The notes under the pieces are model-generated. The model made no database searches and was not told where the DNA came from. It saw only the letters and a list, made by a program, of their open reading frames with translations. A stretch of DNA of 64,000 bases from Massilia sp. H6 (lineage in GTDB: Bacteria; Pseudomonadota; Gammaproteobacteria; Burkholderiales; Burkholderiaceae_D): assembly GCF_024802625.1 (NCBI RefSeq), contig NZ_CP103371.1, positions 2,356,001-2,420,000 of the forward strand, read 5' to 3'. Position 1 is the stretch's first letter. Every line of letters starts with the position of its first letter. A program made the translations under genes and the position numbers. Below, piece after piece: positions 45,005-53,503 of this stretch.

Positions 45005-46480
45005 ATGCAATATGTGTCCACCCGCGCGACCAGCGCTTCCGCAGAACGCAATCCCCAGCAGTTTTCCGACATCCTGCTTGCGGGCCTGGCCCCGGATGGT
45101 GGGCTGTATTTGCCTGAGGAGTACCCGCAGGTCACCGCCGCCGAACTCGACGCATGGCGCGCGCTGTCCTATGCCGATCTGGCCTACGAGATCCTGCGCA
45201 AGTTTGCCACCGATATTCCCGACGCCGACCTGCGCGCGCTGACCGCCAAGACCTACACCGCGCAGGTGTATTGCAACGCGCGCGCGGATGAATCCACCGC
45301 CCAGATCACGCCGCTGCGGGTGCTGGAAGATGGCCCGCAGGGCAAGCTGATCCTGCAGGCGCTGTCGAACGGACCGACCCTGGCCTTCAAGGACATGGCG
45401 ATGCAACTGCTCGGCAACCTGTTCGAGTATGCGCTGGCCAGGAACGACGATGCGCTCAACATCTTCGGCGCCACCTCGGGCGACACCGGCAGCGCCGCCG
45501 AATACGCGATGCGCGGCAAGCGCGGCGTGCGCGTGTTCATGCTCTCGCCACACGGAAAGATGAGCGCCTTCCAGAGCGCCCAGATGTTCAGCCTGCAAGA
45601 CCCGAATATCTTCAACATCGCCGTCGAAGGCGTGTTCGACGATTGCCAGGACATGGTCAAGGCGGTTTCGAACGACCTGGAATTCAAGGCGCGCCACAAG
45701 ATCGGCACCGTCAATTCGATCAACTGGGCACGGGTGGTGGCGCAAGTGGTGTATTACTTCCGCGGCTACCTGGCGGCCACCACCGCCAGCGACCAGAAAG
45801 TCTCGTTCACGGTCCCGTCGGGCAATTTTGGCAATATCTGCGCCGGCCACATCGCGCGCATGATGGGCCTGCCGATCGACCGGCTGGTGGCCGCCACCAA
45901 CGAGAACGACGTGCTCGACGAATTCTTCCGCACCGGCCGCTATCGGGTGCGCAAGGCCGCCGAAACCTTTCATACCAGCAGCCCGTCGATGGATATCTCG
46001 AAAGCCTCCAACTTCGAGCGCTTCGTCTACGACCTGGTGGGGCGCGACCCCGCGCGCACCCACGCGCTGATGCACAAGGTCGAGCAGGAAGGGGGCTTCG
46101 ACCTGTCGGGCCAGCCGGGCAGCGATGGCGACGAATGGAAGCGATGCGGCCAGTACGGTTTCGCCTCGGGCAAATCGACCCATGCCGACCGCCTCGATAC
46201 CATCCGCGAGGTCAATGACGATTACGGCATCACCATCGACACCCATACCGCCGACGGCATCAAGGTCGCGCGCGCGCACCTGAAGCCTGGCGTGCCGATG
46301 ATCGTGCTCGAAACCGCGCTGGCGGCCAAGTTCAACGAGACCATCCTGGACGCGCTGGGTACCGACGCCGAACGACCGGCTGGCTTCGAGAATATCGAAG
46401 CACTGCCGCAACGGTTTGTCGTGATGCCCGTCGACGTCGAGCGCATCAAGTCGTACATCGCCCAGCACACGGGGCTGTGA
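45005..46480 (+). CDS. thrC: Threonine synthase
   Basis: The 491-residue PLP enzyme converts O-phosphohomoserine to threonine. The PLP lysine is Lys129 in TLAFKDMAMQ, and the phosphate-binding loop is ATSGDTGSAAEYAM. Length and the N-terminal text MQYVSTR fit the long bacterial/fungal type. A TATAAT -10 lies at 44961-44966 without a good -35. moeA starts 13 bases downstream, as is common in betaproteobacteria; hom, the usual upstream partner, is not adjacent here. Confidence 0.95.
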   Translation: MQYVSTRATSASAERNPQQFSDILLAGLAPDGGLYLPEEYPQVTAAELDAWRALSYADLAYEILRKFATDIPDADLRALTAKTYTAQVYCNARADESTAQITPLRVLEDGPQGKLILQALSNGPTLAFKDMAMQLLGNLFEYALARNDDALNIFGATSGDTGSAAEYAMRGKRGVRVFMLSPHGKMSAFQSAQMFSLQDPNIFNIAVEGVFDDCQDMVKAVSNDLEFKARHKIGTVNSINWARVVAQVVYYFRGYLAATTASDQKVSFTVPSGNFGNICAGHIARMMGLPIDRLVAATNENDVLDEFFRTGRYRVRKAAETFHTSSPSMDISKASNFERFVYDLVGRDPARTHALMHKVEQEGGFDLSGQPGSDGDEWKRCGQYGFASGKSTHADRLDTIREVNDDYGITIDTHTADGIKVARAHLKPGVPMIVLETALAAKFNETILDALGTDAERPAGFENIEALPQRFVVMPVDVERIKSYIAQHTGL

Positions 46481-46493
46481 GGTGAAGGCGCCC

Positions 46494-47705
46494 ATGCTCT
46501 CCGTGCGCGAAGCGCTCGACCGCCTGCTTGCCGCCGCGCGCGCGGTCGATGGCAGCCAGACCGTGCCCACGCTCGAGGCCAACGGCCGCGTGCTGGCCGA
46601 AGACCAGCGCGCGACCCTGAACGTACCATCGGCCGACAATACCTCGATGGATGGCTACGCGGTACGCGCGCTTGACTGCGCCAGCGGCAGCGCAAGCTTG
46701 CGCGTGACCCAGCGTATTCCGGCCGGCAGCGTTGGCCAGCCGCTCGAACCGGGCAGCGCCGCGCGCATCTTCACCGGCGCCCTGGTGCCGCCCGGCGCCG
46801 ATGCCGTCGTGATGCAGGAGCAGTGCGAAGCGCTGGGCGACACGGTGATCGTGCGCCATGCGCCCAAGCCGGGCGAATGGATACGCCGCAGCGGTGAGGA
46901 CGTGACCGCCGGTGCCGTCGTTCTGCCGGCCGGCACGCGCCTGCGCAGCCAGGAACTGGGGCTGGCAAGCGCCTGCGGGCTGGCCCGGCTGCCGGTGCGG
47001 CGCCGGGTGCGCGTTGCGGTCTTCTTTACCGGCGACGAACTGGCGATGCCGGGCGAGGCGCTCAAGCCGGGCGGGGTGTACAACTCGAACCGCTTTACGC
47101 TGCGCGCACTGCTGGAAAACTTCGGCTGCGCGGTCACCGATTTCGGCATCGTGCCCGATTCGCTGGACGCGACGCGCGCGACCTTGCACCAGGCCGCGCA
47201 GGAGCACGACCTGATCATCACCTCGGGCGGCGTGTCGGTGGGCGAGGAAGACCACATCAAGCCGGCGGTCGAGGCGCAAGGGCGGCTGGACATGTGGCAG
47301 ATCGCCGTCAAGCCCGGCAAGCCGCTGGCGTTTGGCGAGGTGTGGCGCGACGGCGGGGATACGGCGTTTTTCATCGGCTTGCCGGGCAACCCGGTATCGA
47401 GCTTTATCACTTTCTTGCTGTTCGTGCGGCCCTTCTTGCTGCGCCTGCAGGGCGTCACAGGTTCGGTCGAGCCGCGCGGCTATGCGGTGCGCGCCGACTT
47501 TGCGCTGCCCAAGGCCGACCGCCGCAACGAATTCTTGCGCGTGCGCCTGAACGCGGCAGGGGGCCTGGACCTGTTTCCGAACCAGAGCTCGGGTGTGCTG
47601 ACCTCGACCGTGCGGGGCGATGGCCTGGTGGACAATCCGCCCGGCCAGGCGATCGCCGCGGGCGACATTGTGCGCTTCATCCCGTTTGCCGAACTACAGC
47701 ACTAG
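46494..47705 (+). CDS. moeA: Molybdopterin molybdenumtransferase
   Basis: The 403-residue enzyme inserts molybdate into adenylated molybdopterin. It shows MDGYAVRALD, the central TSGGVSVGEEDHIKPAVE loop (MPT-binding) and LPGNPVSSFITF. I chose the ATG at 46494 because GAGGTG lies eight bases upstream; a GTG at 46482 would overlap less well with a ribosome site. It is followed by moaD with a seven-base gap, so the two are co-transcribed after thrC. Confidence 0.94.
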   Translation: MLSVREALDRLLAAARAVDGSQTVPTLEANGRVLAEDQRATLNVPSADNTSMDGYAVRALDCASGSASLRVTQRIPAGSVGQPLEPGSAARIFTGALVPPGADAVVMQEQCEALGDTVIVRHAPKPGEWIRRSGEDVTAGAVVLPAGTRLRSQELGLASACGLARLPVRRRVRVAVFFTGDELAMPGEALKPGGVYNSNRFTLRALLENFGCAVTDFGIVPDSLDATRATLHQAAQEHDLIITSGGVSVGEEDHIKPAVEAQGRLDMWQIAVKPGKPLAFGEVWRDGGDTAFFIGLPGNPVSSFITFLLFVRPFLLRLQGVTGSVEPRGYAVRADFALPKADRRNEFLRVRLNAAGGLDLFPNQSSGVLTSTVRGDGLVDNPPGQAIAAGDIVRFIPFAELQH

Positions 47706-47712
47706 GAACACC

Positions 47713-47970
47713 ATGAAAATCACATTGCGGTATTTTGCTTCCGTGCGCGAAGCAGTAGGCCTGGCCCAGGAAGCGATCGCATTGCCTGGCGAGGCCGCCA
47801 CCGTCGGCGAAGTACGCGCCGCCCTGGTGGCGCGAGGTGGCGCATGGGCCGAGGCGCTTGGCCCTGAGCGCCCCTTGCGCATGGCGCACCAGCAAGTGAT
47901 GTGCGGGCCGGAGCAGCCAGTGGACGATGGCGCCGAGGTGGCGTTTTTTCCGCCCGTGACCGGCGGATAG
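47713..47970 (+). CDS. moaD: Molybdopterin synthase small subunit (sulfur carrier)
   Basis: The 85-residue ubiquitin-like protein carries sulfur as a C-terminal thiocarboxylate for molybdopterin synthase. The terminal Gly-Gly (FFPPVTGG) and the start MKITLRYFASVREAVG are diagnostic. AGGA precedes the ATG at 47713. The large subunit gene moaE, which often follows, is not here; the next gene is convergent. Confidence 0.93.
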   Translation: MKITLRYFASVREAVGLAQEAIALPGEAATVGEVRAALVARGGAWAEALGPERPLRMAHQQVMCGPEQPVDDGAEVAFFPPVTGG

Positions 47971-47995
47971 GGCGCCTGGGGCGGCCCTACCCGGT

Positions 47996-49036
47996 TCAGG
48001 TCAGCGCGATCGACTGCTCGGCCAGTTCGAGCAGCCTGGCGCAATTGGCGTTACGTTCGCCGAACTCGCGCCAGGCATTGGCGCGCGCGATCGACTGCCA
48101 TTTGCGCAGCGCTTGGGCATTCATGTCGACCACCTGGGCGCCGGTTGCCTGGAATACCGATGCCACCGCGGCGTCATCGGCGCGCGCCGCTTTTAGTGCA
48201 AAGGCTTCGAGGTCGGCCCCCACCGCCATCACCGCCGCCTGCTGCTGCCGGCTCAGGCGCTCGAACACGCTGCGCGACATCATGAGCGGCTCGAACATGA
48301 ACCAGTAGGCGCCGCCGCGCGCGGTGGTCAGCGAGCGCGCCGCTTCCTGCAAGCGGAACGAGATCAGCGAGGTCGACGAGGTAAGCGCCGCGTCGAGCGT
48401 GCCGGCGCGCAGCGCGGCCTGGATGTCGTTGGATGGCATGTTGACCACGCTGGCACCGGCATCGAGCAGCAGGCGGTCCATTTCGTGCGAACCGCCGCGC
48501 ACCTTGAGGCCGGCCACGTCTTCCGGGTGCAGGATTGGCTTGCCGCGCGAGGCGACGCCGCCGGCCTGCCAGATCCAGCTCACCACCACCAGGCCCTGTT
48601 CGTTCAGGATACGGGTCAGCTCGCGCCCGACCGGGGCGTTCTTCCAGGCGAAACCCTGTCCGTACGATGTGACCAGGCCGGGCATCAGGCCGATGTTCGC
48701 TTCAGGCAGTTCGCTGCCGGCATACGACAGTGGCACCAGCGCCATGTCCAGGGCGCCGCTGCGCAGCGCCGGAAACTGGGCGTTCGGACCCATCAGGCTG
48801 GAGCCGGGATAGATCGAGAATTTCAGGCCGCCGCGGGTGCGGCGCTCGACGTCGGCCGCGAACATGCGGCACAGGCGGTCGCGGAAATCGCCCTGGGCGA
48901 TGCTGCCGCCCGGGAACTGGTGCGAAATTTTCAGATTGTTTGGCTGCGCCCATGCGGACTGCATCCATAACGGCGTGGTCGCGATTGCGCCCAGCACCGC
49001 CCTACGGGACATTGCTGCCCTGGTCATTACCGACAT
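47996..49036 (-). CDS. TRAP-type transporter substrate-binding protein (DctP family)
   Basis: The 346-residue periplasmic binding protein has a signal peptide (SRRAVLGAIATTPLWMQSAW then AQ). DctP-family text follows: KISHQFPGGSIAQGD, PGSSLMGPNAQFPALRSGALDMA and LKVRGGSHEMDRLLLDAGAS, which contains the carboxylate-binding Arg. Family ligands are organic acids. The start at 49036 has GGAGG at ideal spacing. No dctQ or dctM permease gene is adjacent, so it is an orphan that may work with a remote permease or in signalling. Confidence 0.85.
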   Translation of the reverse strand: MSVMTRAAMSRRAVLGAIATTPLWMQSAWAQPNNLKISHQFPGGSIAQGDFRDRLCRMFAADVERRTRGGLKFSIYPGSSLMGPNAQFPALRSGALDMALVPLSYAGSELPEANIGLMPGLVTSYGQGFAWKNAPVGRELTRILNEQGLVVVSWIWQAGGVASRGKPILHPEDVAGLKVRGGSHEMDRLLLDAGASVVNMPSNDIQAALRAGTLDAALTSSTSLISFRLQEAARSLTTARGGAYWFMFEPLMMSRSVFERLSRQQQAAVMAVGADLEAFALKAARADDAAVASVFQATGAQVVDMNAQALRKWQSIARANAWREFGERNANCARLLELAEQSIALT

Positions 49037-49239
49037 ACACATCCTCCAAGATGGTGAAACAACACGCCCTCCGAATCGTGGCGGCCTCGTGCGTAACATC
49101 CCGGTGTCAAGTCGCCGGTCGTTACACGGGTGCCATCGTTCGTTGTAGCGCGTACAAGAATATTCCTGTCAGATATATTGTCAAGAAGTATCTTGCAGGC
49201 ATGCAGCCTGCATGCCCGTTTCAACCTGGAAGAGGGCGC

Positions 49240-49470
49240 TCAGCGCTTGCCGGCGGTCCCGCCGCAGCGCGCATCGGCGCTGCCCTTGTGGCACTGGTAA
49301 TAGCGCGAGCCGATGAAGATGGCCGACGCCAGCACGGCCCAGGCCAGCGACTGGCGGGCGCCAGTCTCGAAGGCTTCGCCGCGTATCAGTACGTCGATCG
49401 CGACCAGCAGGGCGAACATCGAGCCGGTGGCCAGCAGGTACTGCCCGGCCCAGTAAAGTAGTTTGCGCAT
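49240..49470 (-). CDS. Small membrane protein of unknown function
   Basis: The 76-residue protein has two hydrophobic segments (WAGQYLLATGSMFALLVAID and SLAWAVLASAIFIGSRYY), then a short Cys-containing tail (QCHKGSADARCGG). AGGAG lies eight bases before the ATG, which makes a real gene likely. It ends the minus-strand cluster of small regulator and membrane genes from 50148. I do not recognise a family. Confidence 0.6.
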   Translation of the reverse strand: MRKLLYWAGQYLLATGSMFALLVAIDVLIRGEAFETGARQSLAWAVLASAIFIGSRYYQCHKGSADARCGGTAGKR

Positions 49471-49493
49471 TTAAATTCTCCTAAGTGTGGTGC

Positions 49494-49565
49494 TCAAGGA
49501 CGAGAGATGCGGTTGCGGACAGCATCGGCCAGCGCATCGGTCTGGTCGATCATCGGGAAAATCAT
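49494..49565 (-). CDS. 23-residue micro-ORF overlapping the XRE regulator stop
   Basis: The ATG at 49565 overlaps the TGA of the XRE regulator as ATGA, and the frame ends 23 codons later. The peptide is MIFPMIDQTDALADAVRNRI then SRP. There is no independent ribosome site, so translation would depend on coupling. It may be a real small protein or a chance frame; I cannot tell. Confidence 0.25.
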   Translation of the reverse strand: MIFPMIDQTDALADAVRNRISRP

Positions 49566-49765
49566 GAAGACTCCGGGTCGGGGCTGAAGATCGATTCGAT
49601 CGGCTGGCCGAACAGGCGGGCGATGGAAAAGGCGAGCGGCAGGCTCGGATCGTAGCGCCCGGTCTCGATCGCGTTGACACTCTGGCGCGAGACCTGGAGC
49701 AGTTCGGCCAGTTCGGCCTGGCTCCAGCCGCGCTCGGCCCGTAGCGCCCTTATATTGTTGTTCAT
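49562..49765 (-). CDS. Small XRE-family transcriptional regulator
   Basis: The 67-residue protein is a bare HTH: NIRALRAERGWSQAELAELL then VSRQSVNAIETGRYDPSLPL and LAFSIARLFGQPIESIF. This size and sequence match YozG/Cro-like regulators encoded with a small membrane protein. Its start overlaps the stop of the membrane-protein gene (ATGA), so both are translated together. Two palindromic sites flank the operon promoter, which suggests autoregulation. Confidence 0.88.
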   Translation of the reverse strand: MNNNIRALRAERGWSQAELAELLQVSRQSVNAIETGRYDPSLPLAFSIARLFGQPIESIFSPDPESS

Positions 49766-50148
49766 CGCCGGCACACACCGCGGATTACCGTTGCAACGAT
49801 GGTGGAAGCGCACAACACAACCCATACCCAGAACATCGACAACTGGGGAAACCCGGCGTTCTCCAGGAAGCCATAGGTGACCGCCAGGCCGGCCGTGATG
49901 CCGGCTCCCAGGCTGACCGATTCGAGCAGGAGCCGGCGCATGTATTCGTCCACGCGCCCGATGTGGCGCGCGATCGCCCACAGCATCAGCCCGAAGCCGA
50001 TCATCGGCGAGACCAGCAGCAAGGTGCGCAGCATGCCGGGCTCCATCGGGCGGCCGATGCGAACTGCCACTACCAGCAGCACCGTGTACAGCAGGCCGGA
50101 ACCGAGCATCTCGCGAAAATAGGCAGTCTTGATGCGTTTCTCGTACAT
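49762..50148 (-). CDS. Four-helix membrane protein paired with an XRE regulator
   Basis: The 128-residue protein has about four hydrophobic segments (GSGLLYTVLLVVAV, LLLVSPMIGFGLMLWAIARH, ESVSLGAGITAGLAVTYGFL and MFWVWVVLCASTIVATVI). I chose the ATG at 50148, preceded by GGAGG. Pairs of this kind, a membrane protein followed by a small overlapping HTH regulator, are widespread, and the membrane partner may sense a stress or sequester the regulator. Its function is not established. Confidence 0.75.
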   Translation of the reverse strand: MYEKRIKTAYFREMLGSGLLYTVLLVVAVRIGRPMEPGMLRTLLLVSPMIGFGLMLWAIARHIGRVDEYMRRLLLESVSLGAGITAGLAVTYGFLENAGFPQLSMFWVWVVLCASTIVATVIRGVCRR

Positions 50149-50160
50149 GGCAGCCTCCAA

Positions 50161-50216
50161 GTAAAGTATGCTTTACATCGTAGGCGTAAATACTGCGCAT
50201 GTCAAGCTCGCTTTAC
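50161..50216 (-). promoter_or_regulatory. Promoter flanked by two operator-like palindromes
   Basis: On the minus strand a -35 TTGACA (50200-50205) and -10 TACGAT (50177-50182) are 17 bases apart. A perfect-arm palindrome GTAAAGTATGCTTTAC (50161-50176) sits at the expected transcription start. A related copy GTCAAGCTCGCTTTAC (50201-50216) overlaps the -35. The spacing of 40 bases between sites is about four helical turns. The downstream XRE regulator probably binds here to repress its own operon. Confidence 0.75.
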
Positions 50217-50276
50217 ATCTTCAGGCGTGGCGCATTCCCGGCTACAATGCCGCTCCCTTGATCACCGCTATCAAAC

Positions 50277-51521
50277 ATGCCCGAGTCCCGCCAGAACCTT
50301 CACCGCGTCGCCGTCATCGGCGCCGGCCCTGCCGGCCTGATGGCGGCCGAGACGCTGGCGGCCGGCGGCGTGCAGGTAGACGTGTACGACGCCATGGCCT
50401 CGAGCGGCCGCAAGTTTCTGCTGGCCGGGAAGGGCGGCATGAACATCACCCATTCCGAGCCCTTGCCGGCCTTTCGCGCTCGCTACGGCGCGCGCCAGGC
50501 CGAGGTTGCGCGCTGGCTGGAGGGTTTCGACCCGCAGGCCGTGCGCGCATGGATCCACGCACTGGGTGTCGATACCTTCGTGGGCAGCTCGGGCCGGGTG
50601 TTCCCGACCGAGATGAAAGCCGCCCCCTTGCTGCGTGCCTGGCTGCAGCGCCTGCGCGGGGCCGGCGTGCGCTTTCACACGCGGCACCGCTGGCTGGGCT
50701 GGCAGGATGGGCGCCTGCGCCTGGCCACGCCCGATGGCGACCTGTTGGTCGATGCCGACGCTACCCTGCTGGCCCTGGGCGGCGCGAGCTGGGCCCGGCT
50801 TGGGTCGGATGGCGCCTGGGCGCCGCTGCTGCAAGAGCGCGGGGTCGAGGTCGCCCCGCTGCTGCCGGCGAACTGCGGCTTCGATGTCGACTGGAGCGCG
50901 CATTTCAGCGCCCGGCATGCCGGCGCGCCGCTCACCACCGTGGCCATCGCCTGGCGCAACCGCGAGGGCGTCATCGAGCGCCGCCAGGGCCAGTTCGTGG
51001 TGACCCAATCGGGTATCGAGGGCAGCCTGGTGTATGCGATCTCGGCGCTGCTGCGCGACCAGATTATCGAGCACGGCAGCACCACCATCTGGCTCGACCT
51101 CTTGCCCGACCTGGACGCCGCCCGGGTGGCGGCCCAGGTGCAGCATCCGCGCGGTTCGCGCTCGCTGGCGAGCCATCTGCAAAGCCGGCTCGGGATCAAG
51201 GGTGTCAAGGCCGGCCTGCTGCACGAATGCCTGTCCAGACAGGACTACGCCGATCCGGCCCGGCTGGCGGCGGCGCTCAAGGCGCTACCGCTGGTGCTGC
51301 GCCGACCACGCCCGATCGACGAGGCGATCAGCAGTGCCGGCGGGGTGCGCTTTGAAGCGATGGAAGAGGGCAGCGCGATGCTGCGCGCACTACCCGGGGT
51401 GTTCGTGGCCGGCGAGATGGTCGACTGGGAGGCGCCCACTGGCGGCTACCTGCTCACCGCCTGCTTCGGCAGCGGCCGCGCCGCCGCCCGCGAGCTGCTC
51501 GACTGGCTGGAGCGTGCCTAG
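50277..51521 (+). CDS. NAD(P)/FAD-dependent oxidoreductase, TIGR03862 (HI0933/YhiN-like)
   Basis: The 414-residue flavoprotein begins with a dinucleotide motif (VAVIGAGPAGLMAAETLAAG). The family marker GRKFLLAGKGGMNITHSEP follows near residue 45. The C-terminal FAD-binding segment VFVAGEMVDWEAPTGGYLL is present. The HI0933 family has no established substrate. It is divergent from the XRE/membrane-protein operon with about 130 bases between starts. Confidence 0.85.
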   Translation: MPESRQNLHRVAVIGAGPAGLMAAETLAAGGVQVDVYDAMASSGRKFLLAGKGGMNITHSEPLPAFRARYGARQAEVARWLEGFDPQAVRAWIHALGVDTFVGSSGRVFPTEMKAAPLLRAWLQRLRGAGVRFHTRHRWLGWQDGRLRLATPDGDLLVDADATLLALGGASWARLGSDGAWAPLLQERGVEVAPLLPANCGFDVDWSAHFSARHAGAPLTTVAIAWRNREGVIERRQGQFVVTQSGIEGSLVYAISALLRDQIIEHGSTTIWLDLLPDLDAARVAAQVQHPRGSRSLASHLQSRLGIKGVKAGLLHECLSRQDYADPARLAAALKALPLVLRRPRPIDEAISSAGGVRFEAMEEGSAMLRALPGVFVAGEMVDWEAPTGGYLLTACFGSGRAAARELLDWLERA

Positions 51522-51523
51522 CC

Positions 51524-51544
51524 GATGATCGATCATCGATCATC
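51524..51544. repeat. Overlapping GATCATC palindromic repeat
   Basis: Immediately after the flavoprotein stop codon the unit GATGATC / GATCATC repeats three times, giving overlapping palindromes such as GATGATCGATCATC (51524-51537). The location suggests a terminator-like structure, but no T run follows. Confidence 0.4.
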
Positions 51545-51659
51545 GCGCGGCTCCCTTTGACAGTGCGAAGCAATCGCAAGTGTAAAAGGGTCACACCTGG
51601 GCCGCAATCGACCCAAATCGGTTGCGCGAGCTGGTCAATGCCATTGCCACCCTGTTCGC

Positions 51660-51971
51660 TCAGTCGGGAGCTGCCGTTACCAGAAGGTCGGCAACGACCT
51701 CACCCTGAAGCGGGCCATCTACAAGTTCGGCGCATGCACGCATTTGCTTGCGCAACTCGACCATGCGAGTAGTCGGCTCGGGCTGTGTAGCCCACACGAG
51801 TTCGGACGGCCATTGGGCATACGCAAAATAGTGGCCGTCAGCGCACCGATGCAGACGTGACCCCAGAGCGCCTCGCTCGTCGCGTATGAGCTCGGTGAGT
51901 TCCCGCCAGGCGTGCTCGAAGTCTCGCTCATGACCAGAGGTCACTTTCCATTTGAAGTAAATCGCGTACAT
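51660..51971 (-). CDS. Antibiotic biosynthesis monooxygenase (ABM)-fold protein
   Basis: The 103-residue protein has the ferredoxin-like ABM fold pattern. It opens with YAIYFKWKVTSGHERDFEHA, continues WRELTELIRDERGALGSRLH, and then YFAYAQWPS. Family members range from quinol or heme-degrading monooxygenases to stress proteins; the reaction is unknown here. AGGATCTC precedes the ATG at 51971. The flanking DNA (51545-51660 and 51972 onward) looks like debris, so the gene sits at the edge of the accessory region. Confidence 0.7.
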   Translation of the reverse strand: MYAIYFKWKVTSGHERDFEHAWRELTELIRDERGALGSRLHRCADGHYFAYAQWPSELVWATQPEPTTRMVELRKQMRACAELVDGPLQGEVVADLLVTAAPD

Positions 51972-52409
51972 GAGATCCTGTTGGGTGTATGGCCGAACCG
52001 TACCGGTCGAACTTCTAGCTTCAGGCTGGGGTCAAAGATCGTTTGTTTTATTGCCCTCATGCAATCTTCTCCAGGAGGTGGATTTTCTACCTATTCAGGT
52101 GTCCGGGCAATTTAGACCACAGCAGTGGGAACTGGTCGGATGGAACTGGCCACAGAAACGAAAAGTGCTGGGAGGGAAACGGCGAATGCCGCGCGGTAGC
52201 CAGCTTCCGCGAAGAAAACATTGAGAAGCGCGAGCCGAAGCGGCGTTTCTCAAACTTTCCCGCGCATGGGGGTGTTTTGACGGACTGCGTGTTGCATGTT
52301 CGCCGACTACTTGCAGGGCCAGCTTCTACGTGCAGCCAATGTACGACGCTCAAGCCAGCTCGTCAACCGCGCAGCCGGGCCTGGGCCAGCAACGGCCAGG
52401 ACAGGCGTT
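51972..52409. other. Degraded intergenic sequence before the Rhs remnant
   Basis: About 440 bases hold only short overlapping frames with no family I recognise. The segment probably contains remnants of earlier insertions, but I could not identify a terminal repeat, transposase motif or RNA gene in it. Confidence 0.4.
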
Positions 52410-53503
52410 GCTGGCGCTGTGCTGGTGCACTGGCTTCGCCCATTCTTAGGAAGGCACGGCCTTACGGAAAACGACCCGGACCATGTACGGCTGGGACGGC
52501 GACATGCTGGCCCTGGAAAGCAGCGTGCGCCAGGGCTATGCGGCGGACGAACGGACCGTGCACTATGTGTACGAGCGCGACAGCTTCGTTCCGCTGGTGC
52601 AGGCCACCCGAAGCCGGGCACTTCGACTGGCCCCTACCACCGATGTGAAAGCGCTGCTAGCGGGCAACGACGGCAAGTACGATATTGCTCTTGATCCGCT
52701 GTGGAATGGTGAGTACGAACATGAAGCCGAGCCGTTCGGTAAGGAAGAGATCGCCTTCTATCAATGCGATCATCTGGGTACGCCGCAGGAGTTGACGGAC
52801 TGTGAGGGCAAGGTCGCGTGGTCGGCGCAGTACAAGGCGTGGGGACAGCAAAGGAGGCGATCAGCGATGCGGCGAACAGGGCTGGGATATGGAATCCGAT
52901 TCGGTTCCAGGGACAATACTTTGATGAAGAGACCGGACTACATTACAACCGGCATCGTTACTCGATTCCGACATGGCGCGCTACCTCACGCAAGATCCGA
53001 TTGGTCTACTCTGCGGCATCAATATTTATGCATACGCCCCGAACCCTGTCGGTTGGATAGGTCCGCTCGGGCTATCTGGCAATTCGGCACAGAGAAGAAC
53101 ATCCCGTCGTGTTGCAGAAAAGAATGATCCATGTGAAGAGAGAATGGCTGCGAAAGCTGCAGGTTGGAAAAAACCCGATGGTAATCGGTGGTATCCACCT
53201 AATGATGGGTTTCATGGAGCGCCAACTAGAAAGAAATTGGCCGTTGGTACTAAACTGGATCGTTATGGTGGAGAACACGGTCGTATTCTAGCTCGAAATT
53301 GTGCTTCGTACGAGGGACGTGCGTCGCCACCTGGGACCGATAAACTAGCCCCATATCATCAATATGAAGTCACCAAGCGAATTGCCGTAAAATCGGGGCC
53401 AGCAACACCATGGTTTGATGAGGTTGGGAAGGGCGCCCAATATGAGACTGAAAAGTCAGTAGAACAGTTAATTGCTTTAGGTTGCTTAATGAGAATTTCA
53501 TGA
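52410..53503 (+). pseudogene. Rhs-repeat protein, truncated and frameshifted C-terminal part
   Basis: The conserved Rhs core end is spread over four frames. Order: ILRKARPYGK | TTRTMYGWDGDMLALES...FYQCDHLGTPQELTDCEG KVAWSAQYKAWG | AKEAISDAANRAGIWNPIRF...GLHYNRHRY | MARYLTQDPIGL...NIYAYAPNPVGW. Single-base deletions explain each break: in the A run at 52468-52471, in GGGG at 52841-52844, and at 52962-52963. The N-terminal shell is missing. Rhs proteins form cocoon-like carriers for polymorphic C-terminal toxins. The carrier here is dead, while the last frame remains open through the toxin domain. Confidence 0.85.
52973..53503 (+). CDS. Surviving Rhs tail with TNT-type (NAD glycohydrolase) toxin domain
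   Basis: The open 176-residue frame begins with the Rhs delimiter (MARYLTQDPIGL, APNPVGWIGPLGLSG) and ends in a TNT/DUF4237-like domain of about 105 residues. NRWYPPNDGFHGAP, KLDRYGGEHGRIL, EGRASPPGTDK, PYHQYEV, TPWFDEVGKGAQYE and KSVEQLIALGCL follow the family order. Arg in DRYG and Gln in GKGAQY align with residues important in the tuberculosis necrotizing toxin. The family hydrolyses NAD(P)+. Whether this tail is ever expressed without its carrier is unknown. The downstream immunity candidate overlaps its stop as ATGA. Confidence 0.75.
   Translation: MARYLTQDPIGLLCGINIYAYAPNPVGWIGPLGLSGNSAQRRTSRRVAEKNDPCEERMAAKAAGWKKPDGNRWYPPNDGFHGAPTRKKLAVGTKLDRYGGEHGRILARNCASYEGRASPPGTDKLAPYHQYEVTKRIAVKSGPATPWFDEVGKGAQYETEKSVEQLIALGCLMRIS

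Noticed and set aside
51990-52353. Possible transposase fragment before the Rhs remnant
   Set aside because: Short overlapping frames exist, but no transposase motif or terminal repeat could be identified, so it was left as unassigned debris.
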